Origin: Streptomyces sp. BHT-5-2
GTDB taxonomy: Bacteria; Actinomycetota; Actinomycetes; Streptomycetales; Streptomycetaceae
NCBI RefSeq assembly: GCF_019774615.1
Contig: NZ_CP081497.1
Location: forward strand, 1,922,001-1,986,000
DNA: 64,000 nt
Direction of reading: 5' to 3'
Positions within the stretch are counted from its first letter, which is position 1. Every line of letters starts with the position of its first letter. The translations under genes and the position numbers were made by a program. A model generated the notes under the pieces. The model did no database searches. It saw nothing but the letters and a program-made list of their open reading frames with translations, and was not told the origin of the DNA. Positions 41,152-49,044 of the stretch are shown one piece after another.

Positions 41152-41737
41152 GGCGTTCTCCGATCCAGTGGTCCAGTGATGTGCGATTCAGTGATATGCC
41201 GGACATTTCCCGGAAGGGAGGATGCTCCATCGCGCGGCGCCGTACGCCTTGTACGGGATACGCCCACGCCAACGGGTGCCCGGGGGAACGCACGTGCTGA
41301 CGCGTGGTCGGAAACGGAGCGGGTATTCGCGCGTGGCGTCCGCGGTTACGCCCGGGGTGTGAGGTGCCCGAGGGGCGAACGGGGTGGGCGTGGAACCGGC
41401 CACGGGGTCGGGAAATCGGGGTCCGGGAGACGAAAACCGGCCAAGGGGGACGGGTGGGGAGGCCGGGGCGGAAGTCGGGCCGTGGCACGCGCGCACCGTC
41501 CCGGCGCGGTGGCCCCGGTCGATCGTCAAGTGCCTTGCGTGGGCGGGCGGTCGGGATGCTCGCGGCGACCCCCGCATCGAGTCCCCGACCGGGAGTCGCT
41601 CCCGGGCGGGCGATCGATATTTCGGCCCGGCGTATGGCGCTCGCCGCACACCGTGGCGTTAACTGTCCGGCATCGCGGAACGGGCAACGGCCGGGGAGGA
41701 TGCCGTCGTTGGGGAACGAGTACAGAGGGACGGCCGC
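41152..41737. other. Intergenic region with a possible AllR-type box
   Basis: No gene is supported in 586 bases; a GC-biased open frame lacks domains. TCCGGCATCGCGGAA (41666-41680) reads on the other strand as TTCCGCGATGCCGGA, matching the aceB operator at 11 of 15 positions. It lies about 60 bases before the DUF5955-like gene. Near-repeated CAGTGAT motifs occur at 41168-41195, next to the divergent small gene. Confidence 0.4.
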
Positions 41738-42025
41738 GTGACCGGGGGCGGAAACGACCCGCAGGTCCGCGAGCTGCGCGCGGCGGTGGCCCGGCTCCGC
41801 CGTCAACTGGCCCTGTTACCAGGGGAGTTGCCGGACCGGACGGCCGCCGACGAGGAACTGGCGGCGCTGGACGCGATGGTCGGACACGGCGCGCCCGAGG
41901 TGCCCCGACTGCGTCGCTCGCTGCTGCTGATCGCCGGGGCGGTGGGGTCGGTGAGCGCGCTGTCGCCGGCGCTCTCGGAGGTCCGGGAGCGGATCGACGG
42001 CTTCGGCCGGCTGCCGCGGGGGTGA
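41738..42025 (+). CDS. DUF5955-like small protein
   Basis: A 95-residue protein. An N-terminal helix with leucine spacing (VRELRAAVARLRRQLALLPG) is followed by 'LRRSLLLIAGAVGSVSALSPALSEVRERID'. I associate this with the streptomycete DUF5955 family from memory. No function is known. The GTG at 41738 follows AGAGGGA. The gene is convergent with allR, with a GGCGG/CCGCC hairpin in the 29-base gap. Its location beside allR in a purine cluster may or may not be functional. Confidence 0.6.
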   Translation: MTGGGNDPQVRELRAAVARLRRQLALLPGELPDRTAADEELAALDAMVGHGAPEVPRLRRSLLLIAGAVGSVSALSPALSEVRERIDGFGRLPRG

Positions 42026-42054
42026 GGCGGCACCGGCCGCCCCACCCGGGGACG

Positions 42055-42858
42055 TCACGCCGGAGTCTGGTTGGCCAGCGCCACCGACAGCTGGGCCGCG
42101 ACCTCCTGGAGCACCGGGACGATCTTGTCCGTCGCGGCCTCCGTCACCCGGCCGGTCGGCCCGGAGATCGAGATCGCCGCGGAGGTGGGGGAGTTGGGGA
42201 CCGGAACGGCCAGGCAGCGGACGCCGATCTCCTGCTCGTTGTCGTCGACCGCGTAGCCCAGGCGCCGGACGTCGGCGAGGGCGTCGAGGAAGTGGTCCGG
42301 GTCGGTGATGGTCTTCTCGGTCGCGGCGGGCATGCCCGTACGGCCGAGGAGGGCCCGGACCTCCTCCGGCGGGTGGTTGGCCAGCAGGGCCTTGCCGACG
42401 CCGGTGGAGTGCGGCAGCACGCGCCGGCCGACCTCGGTGAACATCCGCACCGCGTGCCGGGACGGGACCTGCGCGACATAGACGATCTCGTCGCCGTCGA
42501 GGAGGGCCATGTTGGCGGTCTCGCCGGTCTCCTCCACCAGGCGGGCCAGATACGGCCGGGCCCAGGTGCCCAGCAGCCGGGAGGCGCTCTCGCCGAGCCG
42601 GATCAGGCGCGGGCCGAGGGCGTACCGGCGGTTGGGCTGCTGGCGGACGTAGCCGCAGGCGACCAGGGTGCGCATCAGGCGGTGGATGGTCGGCAGGGGC
42701 AGCCCGCTGCTGCCGGAGAGCTCGCTCAGCCCGACCTCACCGCCGGCGTCGGCCATCCGCTCCAGGAGGTCGAAGGCGCGCTCAAGGGACTGGACACCGC
42801 CGCTGGCGCCTGCGGGCTTGGCATCGGTGGCGGAGGTGCTGGCGCTGGACGACGGCAC
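42055..42858 (-). CDS. allR: IclR-family regulator of allantoin catabolism
   Basis: A 267-residue IclR protein. The N-terminal winged helix reads VQSLERAFDLLERMAD, then 'SGLPLPTIHRLMRTLVACGYV'. The C-terminal effector domain includes 'HSTGVGKALLANHPPEE' and 'DDNEQEIGVRCLAVPV'. In S. coelicolor the IclR protein AllR represses allantoin pathway genes and responds to pathway metabolites; position and type match. The GTG at 42858 has AAGGA about 8 bases upstream. It is divergent from the racemase-permease-allantoinase-allantoicase genes. TTCC...GGAA boxes at hyi and aceB are the predicted targets. Confidence 0.88.
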   Translation of the reverse strand: MPSSSASTSATDAKPAGASGGVQSLERAFDLLERMADAGGEVGLSELSGSSGLPLPTIHRLMRTLVACGYVRQQPNRRYALGPRLIRLGESASRLLGTWARPYLARLVEETGETANMALLDGDEIVYVAQVPSRHAVRMFTEVGRRVLPHSTGVGKALLANHPPEEVRALLGRTGMPAATEKTITDPDHFLDALADVRRLGYAVDDNEQEIGVRCLAVPVPNSPTSAAISISGPTGRVTEAATDKIVPVLQEVAAQLSVALANQTPA

Positions 42859-43032
42859 GTCGCGTTCCTTTCGGGGCGGGTCGGATCGGTCTCGGCTCTA
42901 CGCCTTGCTGGCGCCGGGCCCGACCGGAGCAGCCTACCGGTCACACCGCGCAGGCACATCGCGTATCGCACACTCGTTCCTGCCGGTCAGCGGCTATATG
43001 CCCGTAGGGGCCGGCGGCATGCCCGAGATCTC

Positions 43033-43113
43033 TTGACGGTGCCAGTGGCCGTAGCTACGTTCTGCTGCGCGAAACCTACTGTCCATTCTGTGGAATCCTC
43101 CAAATCGTTGGAG
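43033..43113 (+). promoter_or_regulatory. Promoter and structured leader of the racemase/allantoin permease genes
   Basis: TTGACG (43033-43038) and TACGTT (43056-43061) have a 17-base spacer. In the leader, ATTC-TGTG-GAAT (43085-43096) is a small dyad. CTCCAA (43098-43103) can pair with TTGGAG (43108-43113), which contains the Shine-Dalgarno of the ATG at 43118. Translation could therefore be hindered unless the hairpin opens. Confidence 0.6.
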
Positions 43114-43117
43114 TGTC

Positions 43118-43924
43118 ATGCGCATTCTCGTCATGAACCCGAACACCACGGCTTCCATGACCGCGTCGATCCGCGCCACCGCCACCGCGGTCGCCGCGCC
43201 GGGCACTGAGATCCTCGCCACCGAACCGCTCTGGGGCCCCGAGTCCATCGAGGGTCACTTCGAGGGCTACCTCAGTGCCGCCGCCGTCCTGGACCGGCTC
43301 GCCACCCTGGACACCCCGTTCGACGCGCTGGTCATGGCCGGCTTCGGCGAACCGGGCCGGGAGGGCGCGCAGGAGCTGCTGGACGTTCCGGTCCTGGACA
43401 TCACCGAGTGCGCGGCGCAGATGGCGCTGATGCTCGGCCACGCGTACGGGATCGTCACCACCCTCGACCGGGCCGTGCCGCAGATCCGGGACCGGCTGCT
43501 GACCGCCGGGCTGCTCCAGCGCTGCGCCGCGGTCCGCGGCACCGGACTCGGGGTCCTGGAGCTGGAGGAGGATCCGCAGCGGACCGTCGCGATGATCATC
43601 GAGACCGCGCGCGAGGCGGTCCGGGACGGGGCGGAGGTGATCTGCCTGGGGTGCGGCGGCATGGCCGGGCTCCGGGAGGAGGTCGCGGCGACGCTGGGAG
43701 TGCCCGTCGTCGACGGGGTCGCCGCCGCGGTGAAGTTCGCGGAGGCGGTGGTCGGCCTCGGCCTGACCACCAGTACCCGGCGCAGTTTCGCCCCGCCCCG
43801 CCCGAAGGTCATCGGCTCCTGGCCGGTGAGCCGTCACCTCGTGCCTACGGCCCCGGCGGCGCCGGGCCGTATGCGGGGCGCCGCCCGCCCCGTCGATCTT
43901 TCCGGAGAAACATCAGACATCTGA
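43118..43924 (+). CDS. Asp/Glu/hydantoin (allantoin) racemase family protein
   Basis: A 268-residue protein of the Asp/Glu/hydantoin racemase superfamily, here probably acting on allantoin, whose S-enantiomer is made by UraD. 'ILVMNPNTTASMT' is the substrate-binding start. The second catalytic Cys is present in VICLGCGGMAG. The position of the first catalytic Cys, usually ACFxD, reads MAGFGEPG, so Gly replaces Cys. This Gly/Cys arrangement also occurs in arylmalonate decarboxylase. Racemase, decarboxylase or altered mechanism cannot be told apart by eye. It is the first gene of the permease/allantoinase group. Confidence 0.8.
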   Translation: MRILVMNPNTTASMTASIRATATAVAAPGTEILATEPLWGPESIEGHFEGYLSAAAVLDRLATLDTPFDALVMAGFGEPGREGAQELLDVPVLDITECAAQMALMLGHAYGIVTTLDRAVPQIRDRLLTAGLLQRCAAVRGTGLGVLELEEDPQRTVAMIIETAREAVRDGAEVICLGCGGMAGLREEVAATLGVPVVDGVAAAVKFAEAVVGLGLTTSTRRSFAPPRPKVIGSWPVSRHLVPTAPAAPGRMRGAARPVDLSGETSDI

Positions 43925-43967
43925 TGACTGGCGCCGGAGCTCCACCCAACCCGTCCGGGAGGGACAC

Positions 43968-45521
43968 ATGAGCACATCCCCGCAGCACCGTCCGGGGCCG
44001 CCGGACCCGCGGCTCTTCAATGAGGACCTCGCGCCGGCGGCGCGGCGCACCTGGGGCACGTACAGCGTCTTCGCGCTGTGGATGTCCGACACCCACGCGA
44101 TCAGCAACTACGCCTTCGCCGCCAGCCTCTTCGTGCTGGGGCTGCCGGCCTGGGAGGTCTTCGCCGCGCTGCTGGCCGGCATCACGATCGTGCACTGGCT
44201 GATGAACCGGATGGGGCACGCCGGGCACCGCACCGGCGTCCCCTACCCGGTGCTGGCCCGGGCCAGCTGGGGCGTCTACGGCGCCAACATCCCGGCACTG
44301 CTGCGCGCGGTGATGGCGGTCGCGTGGTACGGCATCCAGACCTGGCTGGCCTCGACGGCCGTGGTGCTGCTGACGCTGCAGATCGCGCCCGGGCTCGACG
44401 CGTACAACCACAACTCGGTGCTGGGACTGTCCACCCTGGGCTGGATCGCGTTCCTGGTGATGTGGGGGCTGCAGGCCGCCCTGCTGACGCGCGGGATGGA
44501 GTTCATCCGCAAGGTGCAGGACTTCGCGACCGGGCCGGTGGTCTGGCTGGTGGTGCTGGCGCTGGCGGTGTACCTGGTCGTCGCGTCGCACGGCGAGATC
44601 TCGCTGACCCGCAGCCTGACCGGGCTCGGCGGCACCGAGCAGGTCCGGCAGAGCCTGATCGCGGTCAGCCTGACCGTGGCGACCTTCCTGACCCTGGTCC
44701 TCAACTACGCCGACTTCGCCCGTTTCACCCCCGACCACCGCTCCTACCGGCGGGGCAACCTCATCGGGCTGCCGGTGAACTTCACCGCCTTCGCGGTGGT
44801 CGCCGTGCTGGTCACCGCCGGCACCATCGCGGTCTTCGGGCAGGCGATCTACGACCCGGTGAAGGTGATCCAGAAGATCGACAACCCGGTGGTCACCGTC
44901 GTCGGCGCGCTCGCCTTCATCATCGCCACCATCGGCATCAACGTCGTGGCCAACTTCGTCTCGCCCGCCTACGACTTCGCCAACCTGCTGCCGAAGTACC
45001 TGGACTTCAAGCGCGGCGGCATGATCACCGCGGTGCTGGCGGTGCTGGTCCTGCCCTGGAAGCTGTACTCCTCGGCGCTGGTGATCCAGTACTTCCTGGG
45101 TGCGCTGGGGGCCTTCCTGGGTCCGCTGGTGGCGATCCTGCTGGTCGACTACTACCTGGTGCGGCGCGGCCGGATCGATGTCGACGCGCTGTTTTCGGCC
45201 GATGCCGAGGGCGCGTACTTCTACCGGCGCGGCTACAACCCGAAGGCCGTGATCGCGTTCGTGCCGGCCGCCGTGGTCGCGGCCGCGCTCGCGCTGCTGC
45301 CGGTCTTCGACGTCGTGGCGCCGTTCTCCTGGATCTTCGGGATGGGGCTCTCCGGGCTGCTCTACACCGCGGTCTCGGGCCGCGCCCGGGCCGCGGCGGG
45401 CACCGGACCGATCCCGCGGGACATCATCGCGTCGCAGGTCAGGGGCGAGGCGGTGGAGGCGGCCGAGGAGTCGGCGCGGTCCGGCGTGGGCCTCGGCCCG
45501 GCCGCCGCACCGGGGTCTTGA
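43968..45521 (+). CDS. NCS1 allantoin/purine permease
   Basis: A 517-residue nucleobase:cation symporter-1 protein with about 12 helices. 'NEDLAPAARRTWGTYSVFALWMSDTHAISNY' leads into TM1, and 'GTPYPVLARASWG'-like residues (GVPYPVLARASWGVYGANIPA) mark the NCS1 substrate loop. 'VNFVSPAYDFANLLP' marks the later conserved region. PucI-type allantoin uptake is the likely role from its place between racemase and allantoinase genes. The ATG at 43968 has GGAGGG 6 bases upstream. Confidence 0.87.
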   Translation: MSTSPQHRPGPPDPRLFNEDLAPAARRTWGTYSVFALWMSDTHAISNYAFAASLFVLGLPAWEVFAALLAGITIVHWLMNRMGHAGHRTGVPYPVLARASWGVYGANIPALLRAVMAVAWYGIQTWLASTAVVLLTLQIAPGLDAYNHNSVLGLSTLGWIAFLVMWGLQAALLTRGMEFIRKVQDFATGPVVWLVVLALAVYLVVASHGEISLTRSLTGLGGTEQVRQSLIAVSLTVATFLTLVLNYADFARFTPDHRSYRRGNLIGLPVNFTAFAVVAVLVTAGTIAVFGQAIYDPVKVIQKIDNPVVTVVGALAFIIATIGINVVANFVSPAYDFANLLPKYLDFKRGGMITAVLAVLVLPWKLYSSALVIQYFLGALGAFLGPLVAILLVDYYLVRRGRIDVDALFSADAEGAYFYRRGYNPKAVIAFVPAAVVAAALALLPVFDVVAPFSWIFGMGLSGLLYTAVSGRARAAAGTGPIPRDIIASQVRGEAVEAAEESARSGVGLGPAAAPGS

Positions 45522-45547
45522 CGGGCCGCGGTCCGAAGTGAAGACTC

Positions 45548-45566
45548 ATTCAACAGACTGTTGAAT
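45548..45566 (+). promoter_or_regulatory. Operator before allantoinase
   Basis: ATTCAACAG-A-CTGTTGAAT is a perfect 19-base palindrome containing the TCAACA-N3-TGTTGA core seen at katA and uraD. Its right arm includes TTGAAT (45561-45566), a possible -35 box. It lies about 110 bases before the allantoinase start, so allB has its own controlled promoter besides read-through from the permease gene. Confidence 0.65.
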
Positions 45567-45677
45567 TCCGTATGTCGACGGGCCGAACCGGCATTCCGGA
45601 GGCCCCGGAATGCCGCGCCGGCCGCGCCCCACAGGCGCCGGCCCGCGACCATGAAGCAACGATAGGGGAGGTACTGG

Positions 45678-47018
45678 GTGTCCGAAACAGAGCTGGTGCT
45701 GCGGTCCACGCGCGTCGTCACCCCGGAGGGTACGCGGGCCGCGTCCGTCGCCGTCCGGGACGGGAAGATCACCGCCGTCCTGCCGTACGACGCCGCGGTC
45801 CCGGCCGGCGCCCGGCTGGAGGACTTCGGCGACGACGTCCTGCTGCCCGGCCTGGTGGACACCCACGTACACGTCAACGACCCCGGCCGCACCCACTGGG
45901 AGGGCTTCTGGACGGCCACCCGCGCGGCCGCCGCCGGCGGCATCACCACGCTCGTGGACATGCCGCTCAACAGCCTCCCGCCCACCACCGACACCGCCAA
46001 CCTCGACATCAAGCGCGAGGTCGCCCGCAGCAAGGCCCATATCGACGTCGGCTTCTGGGGCGGCGCCATCCCCGGCAACGTCAAGGACCTGCGCCCGCTC
46101 CACGAGGCCGGCGTGTTCGGCTTCAAGTGCTTCCTGTCGCCCTCCGGCGTCGACGAGTTCCCCCAGGTCGACCAGGCGCAGCTGGCCGCCGCGCTCGGCG
46201 AGATAGCCGGCTTCGGCGGGCTGCTGATCGTGCACGCCGAGGACCCCGGCCACCTGGAAGCCGCCCCCGAGGCGCACGGCCCCAAGTACGCCGACTTCCT
46301 CGCCTCCCGCCCCCGGGCCTCCGAGAACGACGCCATCGCCGGCCTGATCGACCTCGCCCGCAGGCTGGACGCGCGGGTGCACGTACTGCACCTCTCCTCC
46401 GCCGAGGCGCTGCCGATGATCGCCGCCGCCCGCGCCGACGGCGTGAGGATCACCGTCGAGACCTGCCCGCACTTCCTCACCCTGACCGCCGAGGAAGTCC
46501 CCGACGGCGCCACCGAGTTCAAGTGCTGCCCGCCGATCCGCGAGGCCGGCAACCAGGACGCCCTCTGGCAGGGCCTGGCCGACGGCACCATCGACTGCGT
46601 CGTCTCCGACCACTCGCCCTCCACCACCGACCTCAAGACCCCCGACTTCGGCACGGCCTGGGGCGGCATCTCCTCCCTCCAGCTCGGCCTGCCGGCCGTC
46701 TGGACCGCCGCCCGCGAGCGCGGTCACGGCCTGGAGGACGTGGTCCGCTGGATGTCCACCGCCCCCGCCGAGCTGGTCGGCCTGGACGCCAAGGGCGCCA
46801 TCGCCCCCGGCCGGGACGCCGACTTCGCGGTGCTGGCGCCCGACGAGACCTTCACCGTCGACCCCGCCGAACTCCAGCACCGCAACAAGATCACCGCGTA
46901 CGCCGGCCGGACCCTCCACGGCGTCGTCCGCTCCACCTGGCTGCGCGGCCGGCGGATCAACGACGGCACCACCCTCGCCGAGCCCACCGGCGAACTCCTC
47001 GAAAGGCCGCGCGCATGA
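45678..47018 (+). CDS. allB: Allantoinase
   Basis: A 446-residue binuclear-metal cyclic amidohydrolase opening allantoin to allantoate. DTHVHVNDPGR gives the metal His pair (H63, H65). The carboxylated lysine is K150 in GFKCFLSPSG. Further ligands are H186 (VHAEDP), H238 (HLSSAE) and D311 (SDHSPS). The GTG at 45678 has GGGGAGG at good spacing. The stop overlaps the allantoicase start (ATGA). All catalytic residues are present. Confidence 0.95.
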   Translation: MSETELVLRSTRVVTPEGTRAASVAVRDGKITAVLPYDAAVPAGARLEDFGDDVLLPGLVDTHVHVNDPGRTHWEGFWTATRAAAAGGITTLVDMPLNSLPPTTDTANLDIKREVARSKAHIDVGFWGGAIPGNVKDLRPLHEAGVFGFKCFLSPSGVDEFPQVDQAQLAAALGEIAGFGGLLIVHAEDPGHLEAAPEAHGPKYADFLASRPRASENDAIAGLIDLARRLDARVHVLHLSSAEALPMIAAARADGVRITVETCPHFLTLTAEEVPDGATEFKCCPPIREAGNQDALWQGLADGTIDCVVSDHSPSTTDLKTPDFGTAWGGISSLQLGLPAVWTAARERGHGLEDVVRWMSTAPAELVGLDAKGAIAPGRDADFAVLAPDETFTVDPAELQHRNKITAYAGRTLHGVVRSTWLRGRRINDGTTLAEPTGELLERPRA

Positions 47019-48145
47019 CCACCGGAGACCTCCCGCACTACACCGGGGACGCCGGCCCCTACGGCGGCGGCGATCCGTACGCCGACTACCGCACCCCGGG
47101 ACCGGCCGGCTTCCCCTTCTCCCACCTGCCCGACCTCGCCGACCGGCGGCTCGGCGCCGGCGTGCTCGCCGCCAACGACGAGTTCTTCGCCGAGCGCGAG
47201 AACCTCCTGACGCCCGGGGCCGCCCACTTCGACCCGGAGGCGTTCGGCCACAAGGGCAAGATCATGGACGGCTGGGAGACCAGGCGCCGCCGCGGCACCG
47301 ACGGCGACCACCCCTTCCCGACCGACGAGGACCACGACTGGGCGCTGATCCGGCTCGGCGCCCCGGGCGTGATCCGCGGCATCGTCGTCGACACCGCCCA
47401 CTTCCGCGGCAACTACCCGCAGTCGGTCAGCGTCGAGGGCGCCTGCGTCGAGGGCTCCCCCTCGCCGGCCGAGCTCCTCGGCGACGCCGTGAAGTGGACC
47501 CCGCTCGTCCCGCGCACCGCCGTCGGCGGGCACGCCGCCAACGGCTTCGCCGTCCACGCCGAGCAGCGCTTCACCCACCTCCGGCTCAACCAGCACCCCG
47601 ACGGCGGCATCGCCCGCCTCCGGGTCCACGGCGAGGTCGTCCCGGCCCCCCGCTGGCTGGCCGCGCTGGGCACCTTCGACCTCGCCGCGCTGGAGAACGG
47701 CGGCCGGGTCGAGGACGCCTCGGACCGTTTCTACTCCTCGCCCACCCACACCATCCAGCCCGGCCGCTCCCGCAAGATGGACGACGGGTGGGAGACCCGG
47801 CGCCGCCGCGGCACCGGCAACGACTGGGTGCGCTACCGCCTCACCGAGCAGTCGGTGATCCGCGCGGTGGAGATCGACACCGGCTACCTCAAGGGCAACG
47901 CGGCCGGCTGGGCGGCCCTCTCCGGGCGCGACGGCGAGCACGGCGACTGGACCGAACTGCTGCCCCGCACCCGGCTCCAGCCCGACACCGTCCACCGCTT
48001 CCTGCTGACCGACGCCCCCGCGGTGACCCACGTCCGGCTGGACATCTTCCCCGACGGCGGCATCGCCCGGCTCCGGCTGCACGGCGCACTCACCGGGGAG
48101 GGCGCCGCCCGACTGGCCACCCGCCACCGGGAGCTCGGCGGCTGA
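47015..48145 (+). CDS. alc: Allantoicase
   Basis: A 376-residue allantoicase hydrolysing allantoate to ureidoglycolate and urea. The two internal repeats of the family are obvious. Each has KxMDGWETRRRRG (about 86-98 and 252-264), then RGIVVDTAHFRGNYP / RAVEIDTGYLKGNAA, then the HLRLNQHPDGGIARLRVHG / HVRLDIFPDGGIARLRLHG strands. The start overlaps the allantoinase stop, so expression is coupled. No ureidoglycolate lyase gene lies in the window. Confidence 0.95.
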   Translation: MTTGDLPHYTGDAGPYGGGDPYADYRTPGPAGFPFSHLPDLADRRLGAGVLAANDEFFAERENLLTPGAAHFDPEAFGHKGKIMDGWETRRRRGTDGDHPFPTDEDHDWALIRLGAPGVIRGIVVDTAHFRGNYPQSVSVEGACVEGSPSPAELLGDAVKWTPLVPRTAVGGHAANGFAVHAEQRFTHLRLNQHPDGGIARLRVHGEVVPAPRWLAALGTFDLAALENGGRVEDASDRFYSSPTHTIQPGRSRKMDDGWETRRRRGTGNDWVRYRLTEQSVIRAVEIDTGYLKGNAAGWAALSGRDGEHGDWTELLPRTRLQPDTVHRFLLTDAPAVTHVRLDIFPDGGIARLRLHGALTGEGAARLATRHRELGG

Positions 48146-48165
48146 CGTCACGTCATGTCACGTCT

Positions 48166-48213
48166 GTCGACCCACCCTTGACGTTCCATCAGGAGCATCG
48201 AGGGCGGGTTGAC
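48166..48213. terminator. Hairpin between allantoicase and TenA-like genes
   Basis: GTCGACCCACCCTTGA (48166-48181) and TCGAGGGCGGGTTGAC (48198-48213) pair over 16 positions, with one A-C mismatch and two G-U pairs. It ends both convergent transcripts. Confidence 0.65.
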
Positions 48214-48234
48214 GGACCATCGGGCGCCGACCGG

Positions 48235-48906
48235 TCACTCGTCGAGCGCGTCCCAGAACATCGCCTCGTACGCCTGGAGGAGCTGCCCGTGGCGGTGGGC
48301 CGCCGCGGGCCGCGCCTGGCCGGTGTCCAAGCCCTGCTGCACCGCCGCGCGGGCCGCGTCCGCCAGCTCCGGCGCAGGTTCGGCGAACAGCGTGAAGAAG
48401 CCGCGGGCCGCCTCCGGGAAGTCGTAGTGCTCCCGCATCGCGGTGCGGACGGTGGCGCAGTAGCCGCCCCAGGCCGCGAAGTTGGCGGTCAGCGCGATCG
48501 CCGCGTCGGTGGGCTCGGCGGTCAGCGCCAGCCGCGCGGTGTACGAGGGGAACGCCTGGCAGCCGGGGCGCGGCCGGTACCCGGCGATCTCCCGCGCGGT
48601 CAGCCCGCAGGCGTCGGCGAGCGCCGCCAGCCGCGCCAGGGCCCGCGCCTCCCCCTCGGCGAGCAGGTCGAAGAAGTCCGCCACCGGCGGATCGCCGTCC
48701 GCCCGGCGGGCCAGGTGCTGGAAGCTGAGCCGGTCGGCGGCGATGACCTGGTGCTGCTCCAGGGCGAAGGTGGTGAAGACCGCCCGCGGCGCCCGCCCCG
48801 CGGCGATCCGCCGGACGAGCCGGTTGGCGCCGTCCTCCGGGGCGAGCGCGCGCACCGCCTCGTCGAGGACGGTGGTGGCGTGCGACGGGCCGGCGGGTCG
48901 GGCCAT
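48235..48906 (-). CDS. TenA/PqqC-like (heme-oxygenase fold) protein
   Basis: A 223-residue all-helical protein of the TenA/PqqC superfamily. The pattern 'FALEQHQVIAADRLSFQHLARR', then 'PSYTARLALTAEPTDAAIALTANFAAWGGYCA', then 'FFTLFAEPAPELADAA' follows the TenA core. The usual thiaminase II active-site Cys and Tyr residues are not obvious, so salvage of thiamine is uncertain. The ATG at 48906 has GGAGGAG upstream. It is monocistronic and convergent with allantoicase. Confidence 0.65.
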   Translation of the reverse strand: MARPAGPSHATTVLDEAVRALAPEDGANRLVRRIAAGRAPRAVFTTFALEQHQVIAADRLSFQHLARRADGDPPVADFFDLLAEGEARALARLAALADACGLTAREIAGYRPRPGCQAFPSYTARLALTAEPTDAAIALTANFAAWGGYCATVRTAMREHYDFPEAARGFFTLFAEPAPELADAARAAVQQGLDTGQARPAAAHRHGQLLQAYEAMFWDALDE

Positions 48907-49044
48907 GGCGGTCTCCTCCGGGGGCGCGAGGCGGGGAAACGGGGCGGGGGCCGGGGCCCGCCGCTTGCCTGACGGGCCCTCAGCGTAGGCGCCGGCCGCC
49001 CGCGCGGCGCGCAGGCGGCCCGTCGCCGGGCGCACGGGATCACC

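Noticed and set aside
41304..41741. Plus-strand frame upstream of the DUF5955-like gene
   Set aside because: Arg/Gly/Pro-rich with no domain; overlaps the promoter region.
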